This document shows positions 17,832-27,727 of a stretch of DNA of 64,000 nt, one piece after another (the stretch's first letter is position 1; every line of letters starts with the position of its first letter). The position numbers and the translations under genes are program-made. The stretch covers positions 930,001 through 994,000 of the forward strand of contig NZ_CP059897.1 of NCBI RefSeq assembly GCF_014126615.1. The letters run 5' to 3'. The notes beneath the pieces were generated by a model. The model ran no database searches. It was not told where the DNA came from and saw nothing but the letters and a program-made list of their open reading frames with translations. The stretch comes from Ciceribacter thiooxidans (GTDB taxonomy: Bacteria > Pseudomonadota > Alphaproteobacteria > Rhizobiales > Rhizobiaceae).

Positions 17832-18755
17832 ATGCAGCATTTGCCGTATATTGGTTCCGGCCCGTACTGTTACACCAACTCGTTTGCGATGATGTTCGGG
17901 GAAGCCGCGCCGTCTTCCGCAGTGACCGAGTTTGCGACCTGCAGTGCATTTGGCATGCAGCTCGTCGGCGGTGCGTTGCCGTTCTTTGATCCGTATGGGT
18001 GGACTCCCGATCTCGGCTTCGACGCCGCGCTCGATGCCATGGGATGGACGTCGAGTGTCACCAGCGGAGGGAGTGCCGACGAGGCATTCGAACGCCTTCG
18101 TCGCGAGCTCGTCTACGGTCCGGTTTGGGTCGGCCCCCTGGAAATGGGATGGCTTCGTTACCAGCCGGGCATGAACGGGCCGATCGGCGCTGATCACTAT
18201 CTCGTCGTGCTCGCGATCGAAGGTGACCGCCTCAGGATGCATGATCCCCAAGGGTATCCCTATGCCACTCTGCCGATTGGTGACTTCCTGGAGGCATGGC
18301 GGGCCGAGAGCATCGATTACGGGCTCCCTTTCACGATGCGGGCCAACTTTCGCCGTCTGCAGGTGGTGCACGAGGAGGACGTCATCAGGGCGACGCTTCC
18401 CGCCGCGGCGGCGTGGCTTTCGATGCAGCAGCAGGAGAATTTGCCAGAAGGAACTCTCGGAAACGGGGACGCCGCCACAGCCTTGGCGTCGATGATCGAG
18501 ACCGGGTGCGATGAGAGCTTGCGCGGACACTTGATCCATTTTGCTGTTCGCGTGGGCGCCCGGCGGCTCGCCGACGCTGCAACCTGCCTCGCCCGGATCG
18601 GCTGCAGGGATGCCGCTCAGGTTCTCTCCGAGCAAGCGGTATTGGTTGGGTCGCTGCAATATTCACTTTCGACCGCACGCGATGCGGAGGCGGCAACTGT
18701 GGTCAGGCGGTTGGCCGTGACATACCAGCAACTGTCTGCCGCTCTGCCGTCCTGA
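17832..18755 (+). CDS. Unknown protein, possibly papain-like (C39/BtrH_N-like) N-terminal fold
   Basis: 307 aa with GGAGGA six bases before ATG and a TTGACA at 17769 as a possible -35. The N-terminus GPYCYTNSFAMMFG places a Cys at residue 13 in a context like papain-fold or C39/BtrH_N domains. ADHYLVVLAIEGDRLRMHDPQG supplies a possible His and Asp. The C-terminal third is helical with no recognised domain. No signal peptide. I cannot name a function; a thiol peptidase, acyltransferase or transglutaminase-like role is only a fold-level guess. Next to a GNAT relic. Confidence 0.6.
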   Translation: MQHLPYIGSGPYCYTNSFAMMFGEAAPSSAVTEFATCSAFGMQLVGGALPFFDPYGWTPDLGFDAALDAMGWTSSVTSGGSADEAFERLRRELVYGPVWVGPLEMGWLRYQPGMNGPIGADHYLVVLAIEGDRLRMHDPQGYPYATLPIGDFLEAWRAESIDYGLPFTMRANFRRLQVVHEEDVIRATLPAAAAWLSMQQQENLPEGTLGNGDAATALASMIETGCDESLRGHLIHFAVRVGARRLADAATCLARIGCRDAAQVLSEQAVLVGSLQYSLSTARDAEAATVVRRLAVTYQQLSAALPS

Positions 18756-18819
18756 CGTGGTACCGGAGATCGCGGCGCATAGGCTCTTTGTCGGTCTTAA
18801 CCTCACCGCTCCGCTGCTC

Positions 18820-20886
18820 CTATTTCCACATTGCCCGCATGCGGGCGCCGACGTCGACGCGGACCTGCCGCGTGCTGCGTTCGGTGGTCGCGCTCGGCAC
18901 TTTCGGCCAACTCTTCGTCTCGAAGAGGCCGAGCATGGCGGCCGGGACAAAGCGGGTGCGCGCCGCGTAGACATGGCGGTCGCCCTGCGCATTCTGGCCG
19001 TAGGTAAAGAAGCGCTGCGGCGTGACAAGGGTCAGGCTGTCGCGGGCGCGCGTCATGCCGACATAGAGGAGCCGACGCTCCTCCTCGATCTCCGCGGTTG
19101 TGCCGACCCCGAGATCGGAGGGAATGCAGCCGTCGACGACGTTCAGCATGAAGACGGAGCGCCATTCCTGCCCCTTGGCCGAATGGATGGTCGAGAGGAT
19201 CAGGTAGTCCTCGTCAAGCAGCGGAACGCCAGCCTGGTCGCTGGTGGCGTCCGGCGGATCGAGCGTGAGCTCGGTCAGGAAGCGCTCGCGGCTCGGATAG
19301 CCGACCGCGATCTGCTCGAGTTGAAGCAGGTCGGCCTTGCGTGTCTCGGCATCCTCGTGGATGCGGTCGAGGTGCGGTTCATACCAGATGCGCGCCGCGC
19401 TGATCTCGTTGGGCCAGCCCGGGCCCGTCTTGCGAAGCCCGAGCAGCAGGTCGAGCAGGGTCGGCCAGTCCGCGCCCGTTTTCGGCGGCGCGGGAATTTC
19501 GGCAAGCGTCATGAGCGGCTCGGGGTCGGCGGCGATCGCATCGAGGATGCGGCCCGCGGTCTGCGGCCCGACCCCCGGCAGCAGCTGCAGCAGACGGAAG
19601 CCTGCGACACGGTCGCGCGGGTTCTGGGCAAAGCGCAGCACCGCCAGCATGTCCTTCACATGAGCGCTATCGAGGAATTTGAGGCCGCCGAACTTGACGA
19701 AGGGGATGTTCGAGCGGGTGAGCTCGACTTCGAGCGAACTGCTGTGGTTCGACGAACGGAAGAGCACCGCCTGCTGCTTCAATCCGATGCCGCGCTCTCG
19801 GTTTTCGAGAACCTGCTCGACGATGTAGCGGGCCTGGTCGGCCTCGTCGCGGACCGTCACCAGCGCCGGGCGCTCCTCGGCTTCACGGTCGCTCCAGAGG
19901 TTCTTGGTGAAGCGCTCGCGCGCCTCGCCGATCACCGCATTCGCCGCGGCGAGGATCGGTTGTGTCGAGCGGTAGTTGCGGTCGAGCGTGACGACATCGG
20001 CCGGCGGCGAGAAAGCGTTGGGAAAATCGAGGATGTTGCGCACCGTCGCGGCGCGGAACGAATAGATCGACTGGGCGTCGTCGCCGACGACCGTCAGCCC
20101 GTGCCCGCCGGGTTTCAGCGCCAGCAGGATCGCCGCCTGCAGCCGGTTGGTGTCCTGATATTCGTCAACCAGTACATGGTCGAAGCGGCCGGCGATCTCG
20201 TCGGCAAGCTCCGGCTCACTCACCATCTGCGCCCAGTAGAGCAGGAGGTCGTCGTAATCGAGCACGTTCTGCACCTGCTTGGCCTCGACATAGGCGGCGA
20301 AGAGCTGTTTCAGCTCCTCTTCCCAGCCGGCGACCCAGGGGTAGTGCGCCTTCAGCACCTCGCCGATCGAGGTTTCCGAATTCACCACGCGGGAATAGAT
20401 CGAAAGGCAGGTGCCCTTGGTCGGGAATCGACTCTCGGTCTTCGAGAGGCCGAGCTCGTGGCGCACGAGATTGATGAGATCGGCGCTGTCCTCGCGATCA
20501 TGGATGGTGAAATCCTCCGCAAGGCCGATCTGGTCGGCATGGATGCGGAGGAGACGGGCGCCGATGCCGTGGAAGGTGCCGGCCCAGGCGAGTGCGTCGG
20601 TCATGACGGCGGCCTTGTCGCCCAGCACCTGACGGCAGATGCGCTCGACGCGGCGGGCCATTTCCGATGCGGCGCGGCGGGAAAAAGTCATCAGGAGGAT
20701 GCGACGGGGATCGGCGCCGTTGACGATCAGGTGGGCGACGCGGTGGGCGAGGGTATTGGTCTTGCCAGACCCGGCCCCGGCGATGATCAGGAGCGGTCCG
20801 GGCAATTGGCCGCCGGGCGCGCCGACACCATGCTCGACCGCGGCACGCTGCCGGTCGTTCAGCTTCTCCAGGTAGGCAAGGCTCAT
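18820..20886 (-). CDS. UvrD/PcrA-type superfamily 1 DNA helicase
   Basis: 688 aa from the ATG of MSLAYLEKLNDRQRAAVEH (14 codons into the longest frame, better fitting the family start). Helicase motifs are seen in order: Q motif LNDRQRAAV, Walker A GAGSGKTNTLAHR, DEYQDTNR (motif II), VGDDAQSIYSFR (motif III), LDRNYRSTQPIL (motif IV region), STIHSAKGQEWRSV (motif V) and LLYVGMTRARDSL (motif VI). It unwinds DNA 3'-5' in repair or replication. It is probably a second, shorter UvrD paralogue rather than the housekeeping one. Convergent with the unknown gene to its left. Confidence 0.9.
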   Translation of the reverse strand: MSLAYLEKLNDRQRAAVEHGVGAPGGQLPGPLLIIAGAGSGKTNTLAHRVAHLIVNGADPRRILLMTFSRRAASEMARRVERICRQVLGDKAAVMTDALAWAGTFHGIGARLLRIHADQIGLAEDFTIHDREDSADLINLVRHELGLSKTESRFPTKGTCLSIYSRVVNSETSIGEVLKAHYPWVAGWEEELKQLFAAYVEAKQVQNVLDYDDLLLYWAQMVSEPELADEIAGRFDHVLVDEYQDTNRLQAAILLALKPGGHGLTVVGDDAQSIYSFRAATVRNILDFPNAFSPPADVVTLDRNYRSTQPILAAANAVIGEARERFTKNLWSDREAEERPALVTVRDEADQARYIVEQVLENRERGIGLKQQAVLFRSSNHSSSLEVELTRSNIPFVKFGGLKFLDSAHVKDMLAVLRFAQNPRDRVAGFRLLQLLPGVGPQTAGRILDAIAADPEPLMTLAEIPAPPKTGADWPTLLDLLLGLRKTGPGWPNEISAARIWYEPHLDRIHEDAETRKADLLQLEQIAVGYPSRERFLTELTLDPPDATSDQAGVPLLDEDYLILSTIHSAKGQEWRSVFMLNVVDGCIPSDLGVGTTAEIEEERRLLYVGMTRARDSLTLVTPQRFFTYGQNAQGDRHVYAARTRFVPAAMLGLFETKSWPKVPSATTERSTRQVRVDVGARMRAMWK

Positions 20887-21253
20887 CAGAAATTCTGTCC
20901 CCTCATGCGCCAGGACATGCATAGGCACGTCACCGGCATGGCGGAGAGAGCAACACCGCAGGCGCGCCGGTGTCTTGCCGGTGCGTCCGTGTTTTCCGTG
21001 AGTTGACCTTGCCGCCGCATTTCCTCGTCATCGTTCACGTGCGCTGAGGCAAGTTCCCCGCGCTCGCAGAACGAATTAGGAACATAACCCGATGAGGATC
21101 GGATGGGAAGGGCGTCGGTGTGAATGAAGATTACGCGGCATCGACCAGCGTCGGTGCGGTGATCGGACGGTCCCAGGGAGCGGCTAAAGGCACGACGCAG
21201 TGGATTTCTTGTTTCCCGGGCTTTGTGGCGTTATATAGATAATCGAGAGAGGT
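20887..21253. other. 367-bp divergent intergenic region
   Basis: Between the helicase (minus) and the small plus-strand gene. No gene is recognisable; a minus-strand frame from 21676 is a shadow of the decayed AbiEii-like gene. A promoter-like TTGTTT, 17-nt spacer, TATATA is at 21209-21237 facing right. Confidence 0.45.
21209..21237 (+). promoter_or_regulatory. Candidate promoter of the AbiEii-like locus
   Basis: TTGTTT, 17-nt spacer, TATATA, followed about 15 bp later by GAGAGAGG and an ATG. Good -10, moderate -35. Confidence 0.4.
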
Positions 21254-21538
21254 ATGCGGTCCGGAAACATGTCGGTTGTTGCGGTAAAGGTTCTGGCCAC
21301 TGTCAACGCCCCTTACGGGACGGCGCTGTCGGCTGAGCAACTGGCGTCGAAGATTTCTGATCCCGCCAGCGTCGATCTTTTCGATCCATCGGCATTCTGC
21401 TTCTTTTCGGAAGTCTACGAGGGCCTCCAGTACTCGTTCCTGGACGAGATGTGCGTCGATCCAATGATTGCCTGCGAATTGGCGCGGAAGTTCTCGGCGC
21501 TGGCTGGCTATCCGCTGCCGCTGGCGCGGGCGGCGTAG
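21254..21538 (+). CDS. Small unknown protein preceding an AbiEii-type nucleotidyltransferase
   Basis: 94 aa. I do not recognise a domain; the sequence contains SAEQLASKISDPASVDLFDPS and FDPSAFCFFSEVYEGLQ. It directly abuts the nucleotidyltransferase relic: its TAG is followed at once by a TTG start in the same frame. This suggests an antitoxin-toxin type arrangement or a formerly longer coding unit. GAGAGAGG ends one base before the first ATG; the ATG five codons later is another possible start. Confidence 0.5.
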   Translation: MRSGNMSVVAVKVLATVNAPYGTALSAEQLASKISDPASVDLFDPSAFCFFSEVYEGLQYSFLDEMCVDPMIACELARKFSALAGYPLPLARAA

Positions 21539-22320
21539 TTGCCCACGCGCACGAGCGGATGGGGCGACCTGTTTGATCAGGCCGCGCGCATCATCGACCA
21601 TGCGAACTCCAGGTTCACCTTGATTGACAGATGGAGTTTCGGGGGCGGCACGGCCCTCATGCTGCAGATCGATCACCGCGAGAGCTTCGCCTGTCGACGT
21701 CTTCGTCGATGATCCTCAAATCCTGCCGTATCTCAATCCGCAGACACAGGGTTACGCTGAATTTGACGGCCAATGGCTATGTGTCCGACGGATCGAGGAC
21801 GTTGAAGATTGCCTTTAAGGACATAGGGGAGATCGACTTCATCTGTGCCGCGAGCCTGACTGCCCATCCCGTGGTTGAAGCGCGAGTGCGCGGACGCGAC
21901 GTCCTGCTCGAGACTCCTGCGGAAATCATCGCCAAGAAGATATGCTACCGTGGTGCGTCGATGCAGCCGCGCGACATGTTCGACATAGCCTGCGTCATCA
22001 AGGTTCTAGGCGGAGAATACGCCGTCAGTGCCTTGTTGCCCTTCAAGGAAGAATGCCGGAGGGCCTTGTCTGTCGCACGACGTATGGACCCGCAGCTCGC
22101 GGAGACCGTGATGATGAGCCTTCTCTATCGTGAGCGCTTCGCCGACATTCCGAAGCAGGCGCAGGCGATGACGTGCGAACTCCTGGAGACCGTCTGCGCG
22201 TCTTCGGACGGTGTTACCGATCCTCGCGATAACAGTCCGGATGAAAGGCCTGACAAAGGCCCTTCCACAGAGGTCAGGAAGCCCTCCATTGTGATCGATC
22301 TGCCAACGCCGGCGCTTTAG
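21539..22320 (+). pseudogene. Decayed AbiEii/AbiGii-type nucleotidyltransferase
   Basis: Three reading frames must be joined. Frame 1 reads LFDQAARIIDHANSRFTLID and RWSFGGGTALMLQIDHRESF. Frame 2 (from about 21698) reads VDVFVDDPQILPYLNPQTQG. Frame 3 (from about 21750) reads NLTANGYVSDGSRTLKIAF through RDMFDIACVIKVLGG and the C-terminus. GGGTAL plus the later VDVFVDD correspond to the nucleotidyltransferase GG(x)D-type active site of the AbiEii family. Each junction behaves as a +1 (or -2) change; a lost GC in TACGCGCTG would explain the second. Probably a real toxin relic. Confidence 0.75.
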
Positions 22321-22330
22321 CCGCCGGCGT
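22306..22330. terminator. Hairpin between convergent genes
   Basis: ACGCCGGCG-CTTTAGC-CGCCGGCGT is a perfect 9-bp stem with a 7-nt loop containing the stop codon of the AbiEii-like relic. It lies between converging genes, without a clear T-run; candidate bidirectional terminator. Confidence 0.45.
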
Positions 22331-22351
22331 CAGCCATAGCCCATGCACCTT

Positions 22352-23944
22352 TCAGAAGGCGGCCGCCATCAGTTCCTTCGTGTAGGCCTGCTGCGGTGCG
22401 TCGAAGATCGCTGCGGTCTCGCCTTCCTCCACGATCACGCCGTTCTTCATCACGACAATGTAGTCGGAGAGCGCCCGCACGACCGCGAGGTCGTGACTGA
22501 TGAAGAGATAGGAGAGGCCGTGCTTCTGCTGCAGGTCGCGAAGCAGTTCGATGATCTGCTTCTGCACCGACCGGTCGAGTGCCGACGTCGGCTCGTCGAG
22601 CACCAGCACCTTCGGTTTCAGCACCATGGCGCGGGCGATGGCGATGCGCTGGCGTTGGCCGCCCGAGAACTCGTGCGGATAGCGGTTGCGAGAGGCAGGA
22701 TCGAGGCCGACATCCCTGAACGCTTCGACAGCGATCCGGTCGCGCTCGGCACGGCTGATCTCCGGCGCGTGGACGAGCAGGCCCTCGGTCACGATCTGGC
22801 CGGCGGTCATGCGCGGCGAGAGCGAGCCGAACGGGTCCTGGAAGACGAGCTGCATCTGGCGGCGTAGGACGCGCATCTGCTGCGCGCTCGCCTTCGAGAT
22901 GTCCTGTCCGTCGAAGATGACCCGGCCGTCGCTGTCGAAGAGGCGCAGAAGCGCCCGTCCGAGCGTCGACTTGCCCGAGCCGGATTCGCCGACGATGCCG
23001 ATCGTCTGCCCCTTCCGAAGCGTGATCGTGACGTCGCGAACCGCCTTCACCTCGAGCTTTCTGCGGCCCAGGAACCCGCCGCCGGCGGTGAACGTCACGG
23101 CGACGTTGCGACCTTCGAGGAGCCTTGGGGAGTCGGTCGGAACCGGGTCCTTGTGTCCCGTCGGCTCGGCGGCGAGCAGCATCTTCGTGTAGTCGTGCTG
23201 CGGATTGGAAAAGATCGCCTCGACCGGCCCCTGCTCGACCACCTCGCCAAGCTTCATCACCGCAACGCGGTCGGCGAAGCGCCGCACGACGTTGAGGTCG
23301 TGCGAGATGAATATGATCGAGAGGCCGATCCGCTCCTTCAGTTCGCGCATCAGGTCGAGGATCTGCGCCTGAATAGTGACGTCGAGCGCCGTCGTCGGCT
23401 CGTCGGCGATCAGGAGTTCCGGGTCGTTGGCGAGCGCCATGGCGATCATTACGCGCTGGCGCTGGCCGCCGGATAGCTCATAAGGGTAGGAGTCGATCCG
23501 GTGCTCGGGGTCGGGGATCTTGACGAGCTTCAGCAGCTCGATCGCCTTCGCCCGTGCCTCCTTCGCCGAGAGACCCTTGTGGTGGATCATCGGCTCGGCG
23601 AGCTGGTAACCGATCTTGTAGAGCGGATCGAGTGAGGTCATCGGCTCCTGGAAGATCATGGTCACCCGCTCGCCGCGGATGTGGTTCAGCCCTTTCACCG
23701 GCAGGCCGAGGATTTCGGCACCGTCGAGCCTTGCCGAACCGGAGGCGGAGCCGTTTGCGGCGAGCAGGCCCATCATAGCCATCATCGTCTGGCTCTTGCC
23801 GGAGCCGGACTCGCCGACGATCGCAAGGGTCTCGCCGCGTTTGACATCGAGGCTGATGCCCTTGACCGCCTCGACCTTGCCAAGTGGCGTGTCAAACCAG
23901 ACGCGCATATCGCGTATTTGAAGCAGCATATCCGTTTTGGTCAT
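22352..23944 (-). CDS. Peptide ABC transporter, double ATP-binding protein (DppD-DppF fusion type)
   Basis: 530 aa with two complete nucleotide-binding domains. The first has Walker [17 protein letters not shown] and signature [16 protein letters not shown]. The second (from about residue 275) has [17 protein letters not shown] and [16 protein letters not shown]. Oligopeptide-type C-terminal extensions follow each domain. It energises the two permeases upstream. I start at [13 protein letters not shown], two bases after the permease stop; a longer frame through that gene is a shadow. Last gene of the operon. Confidence 0.93.
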   Translation of the reverse strand: MTKTDMLLQIRDMRVWFDTPLGKVEAVKGISLDVKRGETLAIVGESGSGKSQTMMAMMGLLAANGSASGSARLDGAEILGLPVKGLNHIRGERVTMIFQEPMTSLDPLYKIGYQLAEPMIHHKGLSAKEARAKAIELLKLVKIPDPEHRIDSYPYELSGGQRQRVMIAMALANDPELLIADEPTTALDVTIQAQILDLMRELKERIGLSIIFISHDLNVVRRFADRVAVMKLGEVVEQGPVEAIFSNPQHDYTKMLLAAEPTGHKDPVPTDSPRLLEGRNVAVTFTAGGGFLGRRKLEVKAVRDVTITLRKGQTIGIVGESGSGKSTLGRALLRLFDSDGRVIFDGQDISKASAQQMRVLRRQMQLVFQDPFGSLSPRMTAGQIVTEGLLVHAPEISRAERDRIAVEAFRDVGLDPASRNRYPHEFSGGQRQRIAIARAMVLKPKVLVLDEPTSALDRSVQKQIIELLRDLQQKHGLSYLFISHDLAVVRALSDYIVVMKNGVIVEEGETAAIFDAPQQAYTKELMAAAF

Positions 23945-23946
23945 CG

Positions 23947-25095
23947 TCAGCGGTCCTTGGGATCGAGCGCGTCGCGCAGGCCGTCGCCAACGAAGTTGAG
24001 TGCGAACAGCGTGCTTACGAAGAAGATCGCGGGGAAGATCAGCAGCCATGATGCGGATTGCATACTGGCTGTACCTTCGGCGATCAGCGTGCCCCACGAG
24101 GTCATCGGTTCCTGCACGCCGAGCCCGAGGAAGGAGAGGAAACTCTCGAGCAGGATCACCTTGGGCACGAGGATCGTGACGAAGACCACCACAGGCCCGA
24201 TCGTGTTCGGGATCACGTGACGGCGGATGATCTGCCAGTTGGAAAGCCCCATGGCGCGGGCGGCCTCGACGAATTCGCGGCGCTTGAGCGACAGGGTCTG
24301 GCCCCGCACGATGCGGGCCATATCCAGCCATTCGATGGCGCCGATCGCTGCGAAGATCAGCACGAAGTGGCGGCCGAAGAACACCACCAGCATGATGACG
24401 AAGAACATGAAGGGCAGCGAGTATAGGATCTCGACGAATCGCATCATCACATTGTCGACGCGCCCCCCGACGAAGCCGGAGGTTGCGCCGTAGGTGACGC
24501 CGATGACCAGCGACACAAAGGTCGCAAGCAGGCCGACGACGATCGAGACCTGGCCGCCGAGCATGACGCGGGGCAGGAGGTCACGGCCGTTGCGATCCGT
24601 CCCGAAGGGGAAATATTGCCCGTTGACCCGACCGGTGATGACGAGGGTCTTGCCGTCGTTCCGCGCTTCTTCAAGCGCGGCACCGTCGAACTCGTCCGGC
24701 CGATCGAGGTAGCGTAGGACGCGCTCGTCGATCGGTTTGTCGGAAGAGATGGTGGCGGTGTAGTCGGAGCCGGAGACGTCAAAAGCGTCCAGGCTGACGC
24801 GTGCGCGCTCGACTGCCTTCGTCATGACCTGTTCAAGCGTGGCCTCCTGCGGGTATGGCGAGAGCGACGGCGGAACAGCGACGTAGCTCGTGAAAACTGC
24901 GTCGTAACGATGCGGCCAGAAGATCGTTCCTCCGAAGCTGAAGACGACGATCAGCAGCAGATAGCCGAGAGAGAGCATGGCGGCGGTATTCCGGCGGAAG
25001 CGGATGCGCGCTAGCCTCCAGAGGCTCAGTCCCTCCCGTGCGTCCGTCTCGAAGGGGGCTGCGGCGGGTCCGGTTTGGATGTGTGGTTCACTCAT
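23947..25095 (-). CDS. Peptide ABC transporter permease (DppC/OppC type)
   Basis: 382 aa. There is an N-terminal helix, an unusually long periplasmic insert after it (about residues 55-170), then the BPD_transp_1 core with the EAA loop (EFVEAARAMGLSNWQIIRRH). The insert makes it longer than the typical 300-aa DppC, as in OppC-like yejE types. It overlaps the end of the upstream permease by eight bases. Confidence 0.9.
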   Translation of the reverse strand: MSEPHIQTGPAAAPFETDAREGLSLWRLARIRFRRNTAAMLSLGYLLLIVVFSFGGTIFWPHRYDAVFTSYVAVPPSLSPYPQEATLEQVMTKAVERARVSLDAFDVSGSDYTATISSDKPIDERVLRYLDRPDEFDGAALEEARNDGKTLVITGRVNGQYFPFGTDRNGRDLLPRVMLGGQVSIVVGLLATFVSLVIGVTYGATSGFVGGRVDNVMMRFVEILYSLPFMFFVIMLVVFFGRHFVLIFAAIGAIEWLDMARIVRGQTLSLKRREFVEAARAMGLSNWQIIRRHVIPNTIGPVVVFVTILVPKVILLESFLSFLGLGVQEPMTSWGTLIAEGTASMQSASWLLIFPAIFFVSTLFALNFVGDGLRDALDPKDR

Positions 25096-26010
25096 AGCGG
25101 ACCCTCGGATCTAGCAGCGCGTAGAGGATGTCTACGATCAGGTTGAAGACCACGATGAAGACGGAGATGAGAACGACCGTACCCATGACCAGCGTATAGT
25201 CTCGGTTGAGCGCGCCGAGGACGAAGTAGCGGCCGACGCCGGGGAGCGAGAACACCGTTTCGACGACGACGGAACCGGTGAGGACTGCGGCGGCCGTCGG
25301 CCCGAAATAGGAGATGACCGGCATCAGCGCGCCGCGCAGCGCGTGGACGATGATGATGCTTCGCGCGGGCAGCCCGTAGGCACGCACAGTGCGGACATGG
25401 TCCGCTCGCAGCATCTCGATCATCGACCCTCGGGTGAGGCGTGCAAAGATCCCGATCTGCGGCAGCGCAAGTGCGATGACCGGCAGCACCAGATTGTTGA
25501 AGCTGCCGTCCCCCAGCCGCCGGCCGGTGCAAGCCGCAGGATCACGGCGAAGACCAGTGAGAGAATGGGTGCGACGACGAAACTCGGCACGGTGATGCCG
25601 ATATTGGCAAAGCTCATGACGAGGTGATCGAAGGCCGAATTTTGCCGCACGGCGGCGAAGCTTCCGAGAACGACGCCGCCGATGACACCGACGGCAAGCG
25701 CCCAGGAGCCGAGGATCAGCGAGTATGGCAGGCTCTTGGCGATCAGTTCACCGACGGTGAAATCCCGGTACACGAAGCTCGGTCCGAGGTCGCCGTGCAG
25801 GAGATTGCCGAGATAGTGGAGATATTGCACAGGCAGGGGCTGATCGAGCAGGAAGGCCTTGTTGAGATTGGCGAGAACCTGCGGCTCGAGTGGCCGCTCC
25901 AGGTTGAACGGACCGCCGGGCGCCAGGCGCATCATGAAGAAGGACAGGGTGATCACGATAAAGATCGTGGGTATCGACGACAGCAGTCGTCGCAGGATGA
26001 ATGACAGCAT
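25088..26010 (-). pseudogene. Peptide ABC transporter permease (DppB/OppB type), frameshifted by one base
   Basis: The first frame (MLSFILRRLLSSIPTIFIV through LRLAPAGGWG) and the second (SFNNLVLPVIALALPQIGIF to the end, with RTVRAYGLPARSII as EAA region) form one DppB-type permease of about 307 aa. They are out of phase by one base at the CCCCC run 25510-25514 (GGGGG on the coding strand); one more G gives GGWGDGSFNNLVLP. All other genes of the operon are intact, so an assembly error is more likely than a real null mutation. Confidence 0.85.
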
Positions 26011-26083
26011 TGCTCTCTCCTGAAATCCGGAAACAGCAGGACAAGCCGGAGGGTTCCTCCAGCCGACGCGCGAAAACGCGAAG

Positions 26084-26114
26084 AGGCGGAAACCGGTCGT
26101 CCCGGATTCCGCCT
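26084..26114 (-). promoter_or_regulatory. Intercistronic hairpin after the peptide-binding protein gene
   Basis: AGGCGGAA and TTCCGCCT form an 8-bp stem; after one A-A mismatch CCGG and CCGG add four pairs around a TCGTC loop. It lies 15 nt after the binding-protein stop and before the first permease, no T-run. Likely raises binding-protein message over permease message. Confidence 0.6.
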
Positions 26115-26128
26115 GTCCTGCATGTGCT

Positions 26129-27727
26129 TTATTCGATGGAGAGGAACTTGGTCAGGTGCTCGTTGACGGCGTTCATCTCGAAGCCCTTGACCTTGCGGGA
26201 AACAAGCCAGGTCGAGGCATGGACCATCAACGGAGCATTCGCCTGTTCGTCCATGGCGATCTGTTCGGCGTCATGGAGGATCTGCATGCGCTTGGCCGGG
26301 TCTCGCTCCGTATAGGAGGCCTTCATCAGCTCGTCGTACTTCGCATTGGACCAATGGCTGTAGTTGAAGCTCGTGTTGGACGAAACCATCAGATTGAGGA
26401 AGTTCTCGGGATCGGCGTAGTCGGCCGACCAGCCGGCACGTGCGACATCGAAGGCGCCGCCCTCCTGCAGGTAGGCGTAGTGCGATTTCACGTCGAGGTT
26501 CTGCAGCGTGACATCCGCACCGACAGCCTTCCACATGTCGGCGACTGCGGTCGCGACCTTCTTGTGGTTCTCGTTGGTGTTGTAGCGGATGTCGATCTTC
26601 AGCGGCTTGCCGCCCTCGCCGTAACCGGCTTCCTTCAGCAGTTCCTTGGCCTTGTCTTCACGGTCGAGCTGGTCCAGGGTGGCCCATTCGGGCGCGGCCG
26701 CGGTGTAGCCTTCCATGCCCGGCGGAACGAACGAATAGCCCGCGAGCTGGGCGCCGGAGAAGATCTTCTCCGCGAGGAAGTCGCGATCGACGGCCATCGA
26801 CAGCGCCTGTCTGACCTTCACGTCGCTGAAGGGCTCGTGACGGGTGTCGAAGACGTAATAGTAGGTGCCGAGGTCGGTGCTGGCGAGAACCTGGTCCTTG
26901 CCGAGCTTCTCTTCGAGGAACGTCTTCTGGTCCGTCTGGAAGTTATAGACGACGTCGAGCTCGCCGGCCTCGAACATGCGTTCGGTCGCCGACTGATCCT
27001 CGGAGGGGTTGTAGATCACCTTGTCGATCTTGACGTTGGCCGCATCCCAGTACTTGTCGTTCTTGACGGCGGTGATGTGGTCGTTCGGAACGTTTTCCGT
27101 CAGGCAATAGGCGCCGTTGCAGACCATGTTGCCGGCCTTGGTCCATTCCGCGCCGAATTTCTGAACGGCGGCGGCGTTGACCGGCAGAGCCGCGTAGTGC
27201 GAGGCAAGCTGCAGGAAGTAGGGCGTCGGGCGCTCGAGCGTGACTTCCAGCGTTTTTGCGTCAACCGCCTTCGCGCCCAGCGTGTCGACAGCGGCCTTGC
27301 CGGTATTGATCGCCTCCGCATTTTTTATCGGATAAAGAATGTTGGCGTATTCGGCGGCTTCCTTGGGATCTTCCATGCGGCGCCAGGCGAAGACGAAATC
27401 GTCGGCGGTCACCGGATCGCCGTTCGACCACTTGGCGTCGTCGCGCAGCTTGAAGGTATAGACCGTGCCGTCTTCCGAGACAGTCCAGCTCTCGGCGACG
27501 CCCGGGATGACTTCTCCCTTTGGATTATAGATGGTCAGCCCCTCGAACATGTCGCGGACGATGAAGCCCTCGATGTCGATGGAAATATGGGCCTGGTCGA
27601 GGGTCTGAGGTTCGCCGCCATTGCCGCGGCGGATGACCGTCTCGGCGGAAGCGAGGCTGGCGGTCATGGCAAGCAGCGTGCTGGAAAGCAGAACTGCCTT
27701 GAGGGTACGCCTGATTGAAGCGTTCAT
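26129..27727 (-). CDS. Periplasmic peptide-binding protein (OppA/DppA family, SBP family 5)
   Basis: 532 aa from MNASIRRTLKAVL, which follows AGGGGATA; 22 upstream in-frame codons lack such a site. The signal peptide ends near SLASA-ETV. The SBP_bac_5 pattern is clear: NGGEPQTLDQAHISID at the mature N-terminus, VSEDGTVYTFKLRDDAKWSNGDP, and RQALSMAVDRDFLAEKIF. It captures oligopeptides (OppA/MppA-like) for the permeases encoded downstream. First gene of the operon. Confidence 0.92.
   Translation of the reverse strand: MNASIRRTLKAVLLSSTLLAMTASLASAETVIRRGNGGEPQTLDQAHISIDIEGFIVRDMFEGLTIYNPKGEVIPGVAESWTVSEDGTVYTFKLRDDAKWSNGDPVTADDFVFAWRRMEDPKEAAEYANILYPIKNAEAINTGKAAVDTLGAKAVDAKTLEVTLERPTPYFLQLASHYAALPVNAAAVQKFGAEWTKAGNMVCNGAYCLTENVPNDHITAVKNDKYWDAANVKIDKVIYNPSEDQSATERMFEAGELDVVYNFQTDQKTFLEEKLGKDQVLASTDLGTYYYVFDTRHEPFSDVKVRQALSMAVDRDFLAEKIFSGAQLAGYSFVPPGMEGYTAAAPEWATLDQLDREDKAKELLKEAGYGEGGKPLKIDIRYNTNENHKKVATAVADMWKAVGADVTLQNLDVKSHYAYLQEGGAFDVARAGWSADYADPENFLNLMVSSNTSFNYSHWSNAKYDELMKASYTERDPAKRMQILHDAEQIAMDEQANAPLMVHASTWLVSRKVKGFEMNAVNEHLTKFLSIE

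Noticed and set aside
21131..21676. 181-codon frame on the minus strand opposite the AbiEii-like relic
   Set aside because: No family pattern; it runs across the intergenic promoter and the opposite-strand gene. Shadow.
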